Positions 5,559-8,110 of a stretch of DNA of 8,110 bases are shown here, in pieces. Origin of the DNA: Clostridiaceae bacterium (GTDB taxonomy: Bacteria > Bacillota > Clostridia > Saccharofermentanales > DTU023); contig DUUZ01000150.1 in the NCBI GenBank assembly GCA_012841255.1, forward strand, positions 1 through 8,110. The letters run 5' to 3'. The stretch's first letter is position 1; each line of letters starts with the position of its first letter. Below the pieces are notes generated by a model. That model was not told the DNA's origin and searched no databases. It saw nothing but the letters and a program-made list of their open reading frames with translations. A program made the translations under genes and the position numbers.

Positions 5559-6787
5559 CCTTCCAGATAGCGGTCAAAGTCATTGTTTGCAGTCCAGATA
5601 ATGCGGCTGCGGTCGGTCAGAAGAAGGGCAAAACCCTCCGCTTCCGGATAGGCCCGCCAGACAATTCCATTATGGAGCAGATTGACATAACGGCCCGGGG
5701 AGCAGTACAGGGCCGGGCTGTCGCCCAGATCGAACTCAAGCATTTCTCCTGTTTCATCATCCCGGAAACTGAGGCCTTCCGGTGTGAGACTGAGGGTGCC
5801 GGGCCGCTCCTGCCTTGCAGGATCCTCTCCTTTACCCACATTGTCCAGGAAGGACAGGCGGCAGGCGGTCGAGAACACCTGGCCCTCTTCCGCGGCCTCC
5901 TGAAGACGGGCCCGCTGCCAGCCGGCAAATTCCAGGGGATGGTCAAAGGGGGCAGGGGATCCGGGGGAGGCGCTGAAAAAACCTGTCGCGTCCAAGCGGA
6001 GGCTGAGGCTGCAATGGCTGCAAAAGAGCTTGTTCTTCTCGCTTTTCATGGCCAGGGGCCGGTCACAGGAAGGGCACCAGTGGCAGACGGCAGACAGCCT
6101 TTCCGCCCTCTTTCGGGAAGAATAGCGGGCCGGCCGTTTGCGGCTTTTCTGCCAGCTGTAATCATCCGCATCCATGGCCCGGACAAGGCGCTCCTGAATG
6201 GTTTCCAGGGGGAGCGTGACCGTTTCCTCCGCAGTAAACAGCAGGCGGGTCTCCACCTCGATCTTGCCCGGCCGGAAGATTTTGGTCCAGCGGGGCCAGG
6301 CCAGGTAGGCCCCATGGCAGATGGCGGCCGCAACCGGCACCTTGAGATGACGGATCAGTTTAGCTGTTTCGGGTCCGAAAGGGGTGATCCCGCCGGCCAT
6401 GCTTCTTTGGGCTTCGGGGTAGAGGGCAACCGGATGGCCGGCTGCAATGGAACCGATGATCTCGCGGGTGGTTGAAAAATTGACATGGAAGGGGCGGATC
6501 TCGATGACCGAGAAGCGGCGGATCAGGGCCCGCAGGGCTTTGGTGTTAGCCACCTCCGCACCGGACACAAAGCGGATGCGGCGGCGGGGGAAGGCGGCGG
6601 CACAGACCATGGGGTCAAAATAAGCGGCATGGTTGCCCACGATAAAGAGGGGACCGGGGATCTGGTCGATCCGGGGGTCCCGCCTAAAGCTCATCCTGAA
6701 AAGGACTTTAAAAAGGAAGCGGACCAAGAGGAGAATCGAACCGTAAACAAAAGGATTGGGGCCCTTCAGAGCCTGCCGTTTCTTCAA
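5546..6787 (-). CDS. PlsC/LPLAT-family acyltransferase with C-terminal zinc ribbon and extra domain
   Basis: The N-terminal 210 residues are a glycerophospholipid acyltransferase domain, which moves an acyl chain to a lysophospholipid, typically making phosphatidate at the membrane. A hydrophobic segment (about 12-32) could anchor it. Motif I is GNHAAYFDP (51-59, His53 and Asp58), the motif II Arg is in VIEIRP (R98), motif III is YPEAQRS (123-129) and motif IV is KVPVAAA (149-155). Motif III has Ala-Gln where FPEGTRS has Gly-Thr. A basic linker follows (about 214-230), then a zinc-ribbon-like set CHWCPSC (235-241) and CSHC (256-259). About 150 residues of a mixed C-terminal region that I do not recognise complete the protein. 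At 413 residues it is much longer than plain PlsC (about 200-250). The start is TTG (6785-6787) with AAGGGGG at 7-base spacing. The substrate is unknown. Confidence 0.85.
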   Translation of the reverse strand: MKKRQALKGPNPFVYGSILLLVRFLFKVLFRMSFRRDPRIDQIPGPLFIVGNHAAYFDPMVCAAAFPRRRIRFVSGAEVANTKALRALIRRFSVIEIRPFHVNFSTTREIIGSIAAGHPVALYPEAQRSMAGGITPFGPETAKLIRHLKVPVAAAICHGAYLAWPRWTKIFRPGKIEVETRLLFTAEETVTLPLETIQERLVRAMDADDYSWQKSRKRPARYSSRKRAERLSAVCHWCPSCDRPLAMKSEKNKLFCSHCSLSLRLDATGFFSASPGSPAPFDHPLEFAGWQRARLQEAAEEGQVFSTACRLSFLDNVGKGEDPARQERPGTLSLTPEGLSFRDDETGEMLEFDLGDSPALYCSPGRYVNLLHNGIVWRAYPEAEGFALLLTDRSRIIWTANNDFDRYLEGSPA

Positions 6788-6820
6788 TGTGACGCCCCCT
6801 TTTCATTTATGCCATATTAT

Positions 6821-6840
6821 TTTAACATCTTGGCGTTAAA
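6821..6840. repeat. Inverted repeat TTTAAC-N8-GTTAAA, operator candidate
   Basis: TTTAAC (6821-6826) and GTTAAA (6835-6840) are perfect inverted repeats separated by 8 bases, giving a 14-base centre-to-centre spacing. It lies in the middle of the divergent intergenic region and overlaps the candidate -10 of the acyltransferase. The form fits a dimeric repressor site controlling both genes. No regulator gene is seen in the window. Confidence 0.35.
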
Positions 6841-6848
6841 GTTGGGAC

Positions 6849-6867
6849 ATCCGGCCGGCAGCCGGAT
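6849..6867 (+). other. 7-base stem-loop in the leader of the zinc-ribbon membrane protein gene
   Basis: ATCCGGC (6849-6855) and GCCGGAT (6861-6867) form a perfect 7-base stem with a 5-base loop, ending 16 bases before the AGGA ribosome site. It is in the leader if transcription starts upstream of it. It has no T-run, so it is not a terminator. It could be a leader RNA element or part of a DNA operator. Confidence 0.35.
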
Positions 6868-6894
6868 AATTTGAAGGTGGAATAGGAAGACCCT

Positions 6895-7746
6895 ATGGCT
6901 CGGTACTGTTTTTATTGCGGTCGTGAATTGGAAGATTACGAGCGATGTGACTGCAGGTCGCGGACCTTCGCTTCCCAAGGATCCGGGGAACAGGATGGAC
7001 CGGCCGAAGCTTCCGGGACATGGCAGGAAGAAAAGACTGCCCCGCCGCCCCCCTCCTATGCCTGGCAGCACCGTGCCGAAACAGCTCCCCCCAAAAGGCA
7101 GAGGCCCAAAAGACAAAGAACTGCAAGAAGGAAGCCTGCACCCCTAAACCGGGGTCAGCTCCTGCAATCCTTCTTGGGGTTTTTCATGGCACCGGCGCAA
7201 GCCCTGGACAAGGATCTGGATCCCGAGTGGAAGGGCTCGCACTCCATCTGGCTGGCAGTCTCCTCCCTGACGGGCGGCCTTCATTTTCTGACCTACAGCC
7301 GGAAACTGACGGTCTGGCTGGGCCAGGAAGCCTCCAGCCATGGCCTCTGGGAAAGTCTTCTGGCCTGGCTGGCCGGCTCTGTCCTCATCGCCCTGGTCTT
7401 CCTTTTATACACCCTGGCCCTCTGGCTTTTGTCCCGCTATCTCTTCCGCCAGCGCGGCCTCCCCTTCCCGCATGCCCTGGCGGCCGGCAAGAGCGCCTGG
7501 AAATATGCTTCCTTCTTTTTCATCCTTGCCCTGCCCTCGCTTTATTCAGGAGCCTGGGCCTACGGGATAACGCTGGCGGTCATGGGCCTGGTCTTCGCCG
7601 TCCTGGTCCAGGCCCGGCAGACGGCACGCTTGACCTATCTGGACGAAAACCGGGGCCTCCAGCTCTCCTTCTTGTCCATCCTGGTCTTCGCCAGTCTTTT
7701 TTCCGTTTTCACCTCCCTGTCCAGGCTCCTGACCATTTTCCGCTAG
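6895..7746 (+). CDS. Uncharacterised membrane protein with N-terminal zinc ribbon (Yip1-like layout)
   Basis: I do not recognise a named family with certainty. The 283-residue protein starts with ARYCFYCGRELEDYERCDC. Its cysteines at 5, 8, 18 and 20 form a minimal zinc-ribbon-like knuckle. Residues about 25-85 are a low-complexity linker rich in Pro, Gln, Lys and Arg, with no membrane segment. From about 88 a membrane domain follows with about five hydrophobic segments (about 115-135, 152-183, 202-217, 220-240, 256-281). The opening QSFLGFFMAPAQAL and the overall layout (zinc ribbon, flexible linker, five-helix bundle) resemble the Yip1-type or DUF zinc-ribbon membrane proteins common in Clostridia. 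That is a structural resemblance, not proof. The start ATG has AGGA at 7-base spacing. It is divergent from the acyltransferase and followed by an ABC exporter gene with its own promoter. Confidence 0.75.
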   Translation: MARYCFYCGRELEDYERCDCRSRTFASQGSGEQDGPAEASGTWQEEKTAPPPPSYAWQHRAETAPPKRQRPKRQRTARRKPAPLNRGQLLQSFLGFFMAPAQALDKDLDPEWKGSHSIWLAVSSLTGGLHFLTYSRKLTVWLGQEASSHGLWESLLAWLAGSVLIALVFLLYTLALWLLSRYLFRQRGLPFPHALAAGKSAWKYASFFFILALPSLYSGAWAYGITLAVMGLVFAVLVQARQTARLTYLDENRGLQLSFLSILVFASLFSVFTSLSRLLTIFR

Positions 7747-7749
7747 GGC

Positions 7750-7763
7750 TCCGGGCACCCGGA
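7750..7763 (+). other. Stem-loop after the zinc-ribbon membrane protein gene
   Basis: TCCGG (7750-7754) and CCGGA (7759-7763) form a perfect 5-base stem with loop GCAC, 3 bases after the stop codon. Past a mismatch the stem can extend by three more pairs. A C-rich stretch follows instead of a T-run, so it is at best a weak terminator or 3' end protector. Confidence 0.35.
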
Positions 7764-7781
7764 CTCCCCTCCGCCGGAAAC

Positions 7782-7790
7782 TGCTATAAT
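7782..7790 (+). promoter_or_regulatory. Perfect extended -10 promoter of the ABC exporter gene
   Basis: TGCTATAAT contains a consensus -10 (TATAAT, 7785-7790) with the TG of an extended -10 one base upstream. The expected -35 area (about 7761-7768) is GGACTCCC and does not match TTGACA, as is common for extended -10 promoters. The transcription start would be near 7797, leaving a leader of about 29 bases. It implies the exporter has its own sigma-A promoter. Confidence 0.7.
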
Positions 7791-7825
7791 TGATGGCGCT
7801 AATTTGAGGGGGAGTATCCCGAAAG

Positions 7826-8110
7826 ATGTTTAGAAAACTGATCCGCCAGTACCGCTGGCTCCTGGACAAATACAAGGGGGAATACGCCCTTGCCATCGCC
7901 TGCGTCTCGGTCAACTATGTGGTCTCTGTTGCGCCGCCCTGGTTTGCCGGCCACGCCACCGACCTGATCCAAAAAGGCCAGCTGACCATATCCGGCCTTT
8001 TATTTTACGTGGGCCTGGTTCTCCTGGTCACGGCCATGGCCTACGGCACGGGCTATCTTTGGGGCTATTACCTCTACAAGGGCTACGATGTGGCCGAACT
8101 CATGGCCCGC
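7826..8110 (+). CDS. ABC exporter half-transporter, N-terminal membrane part (YheI/EfrA-like), cut by window edge
   Basis: The first 95 residues are in the window and the frame is open to the edge. The sequence begins MFRKLIRQYRWLLDKYK, with a first membrane helix at about 19-40, then VAPPWFAGHATDLIQKGQLT (about 35-54). This matches the 'P...G...D......' turn of type-I ABC exporter membrane domains. A second helix, SGLLFYVGLVLLVTAMAYGTGYLWGYYLY (about 56-84), follows. From memory the pattern is close to B. subtilis YheI (BmrC), one half of a heterodimeric multidrug exporter. The ATP-binding domain (Walker A, signature, Walker B) would be downstream. If it is a YheI type, a second half-transporter gene should follow directly. 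The ATG has GGGGGAG at 11-base spacing and the extended -10 promoter at 7782-7790. The substrate cannot be told. Confidence 0.85.
   Translation, partial: MFRKLIRQYRWLLDKYKGEYALAIACVSVNYVVSVAPPWFAGHATDLIQKGQLTISGLLFYVGLVLLVTAMAYGTGYLWGYYLYKGYDVAELMAR

Larger units (their letters stand above)
6788..6894. promoter_or_regulatory. Divergent intergenic region between acyltransferase and zinc-ribbon membrane protein
   Basis: The region is AT-rich and must contain promoters for both directions. On the minus strand TAAAAT (6819-6824 on plus as ATTTTA) is a good -10 candidate for the acyltransferase, but I see no matching -35. On the plus strand TTAACA (6822-6827) resembles a -35 without a clear -10. 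AGGA at 6884-6887 is the ribosome site of the plus-strand gene, 7 bases before its ATG. Two inverted repeats are listed separately. Promoter assignments are uncertain. Confidence 0.4.

Noticed and set aside
5528..6475. Plus-strand open frame of 315 codons opposite the acyltransferase
   Set aside because: The minus-strand frame has all four LPLAT motifs and a zinc ribbon. The plus-strand product is low-complexity and Gly/Arg-rich without motifs.
7020..7793. Plus-strand open frame of 257 codons overlapping the zinc-ribbon membrane protein
   Set aside because: It is an out-of-frame reading with Pro/Gly-rich content. The 6895 frame has a clean ribosome site, cysteine cluster and membrane helices.
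1..8110. Search for CRISPR arrays, transposons, tRNA or rRNA genes and frameshifted genes
   Set aside because: No spaced repeat arrays, transposase frames, terminal repeats, cloverleaf sequences or broken frames were visible. All main genes are intact or cut only by the window edge.

Overview
The window comes from a GC-rich (about 60% by eye) anaerobe-type Firmicute, probably Clostridia or a relative. This is inferred from a bacterial V/A-type ATPase in the Enterococcus/Clostridium gene order, strong GGAGG-type ribosome binding sites, zinc-ribbon membrane proteins and a YheI-like ABC exporter. No rRNA, tRNA, CRISPR array or mobile element was seen.

Positions 1-5407 (minus strand) hold the promoter-proximal seven genes of a V/A-type ATPase operon. 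In transcription order they are subunit G/H (5087-5407), I (3127-5100), K (2545-3021), E (1922-2503), C (880-1929), F (515-865) and the first 164 residues of catalytic subunit A (1-492, cut by the window edge). The order matches ntpF-I-K-E-C-G-A of Enterococcus hirae, so subunits B and D should lie just beyond position 1. G/H and E form the peripheral stalks, I is the membrane stator, K the rotor ring, C the rotor-to-shaft adaptor, F part of the central shaft and A the ATP-hydrolysing subunit. The K ring carries all five residues that bind Na+ in E. hirae NtpK, so the machine is predicted to move Na+. Genes are packed with overlaps or gaps under 45 bases, except for a 105-base structured gap between I and K.

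Positions 5408-5545 hold the operon leader, with a weak candidate promoter and a direct repeat, and the terminator of the preceding gene. Positions 5546-6787 (minus) encode a PlsC/LPLAT-family acyltransferase with an unusual zinc-ribbon and C-terminal extension. A 107-base divergent intergenic region (6788-6894) with two inverted repeats separates it from the plus-strand genes.

Positions 6895-7746 (plus) encode an uncharacterised membrane protein with an N-terminal zinc ribbon. Positions 7826-8110 (plus) are the start of an ABC exporter half-transporter resembling B. subtilis YheI, preceded by a perfect extended -10 promoter. The window is mostly a well-known bioenergetic operon. The less ordinary parts are the alternative hairpins before the K gene, the acyltransferase fusion, and the zinc-ribbon membrane protein.
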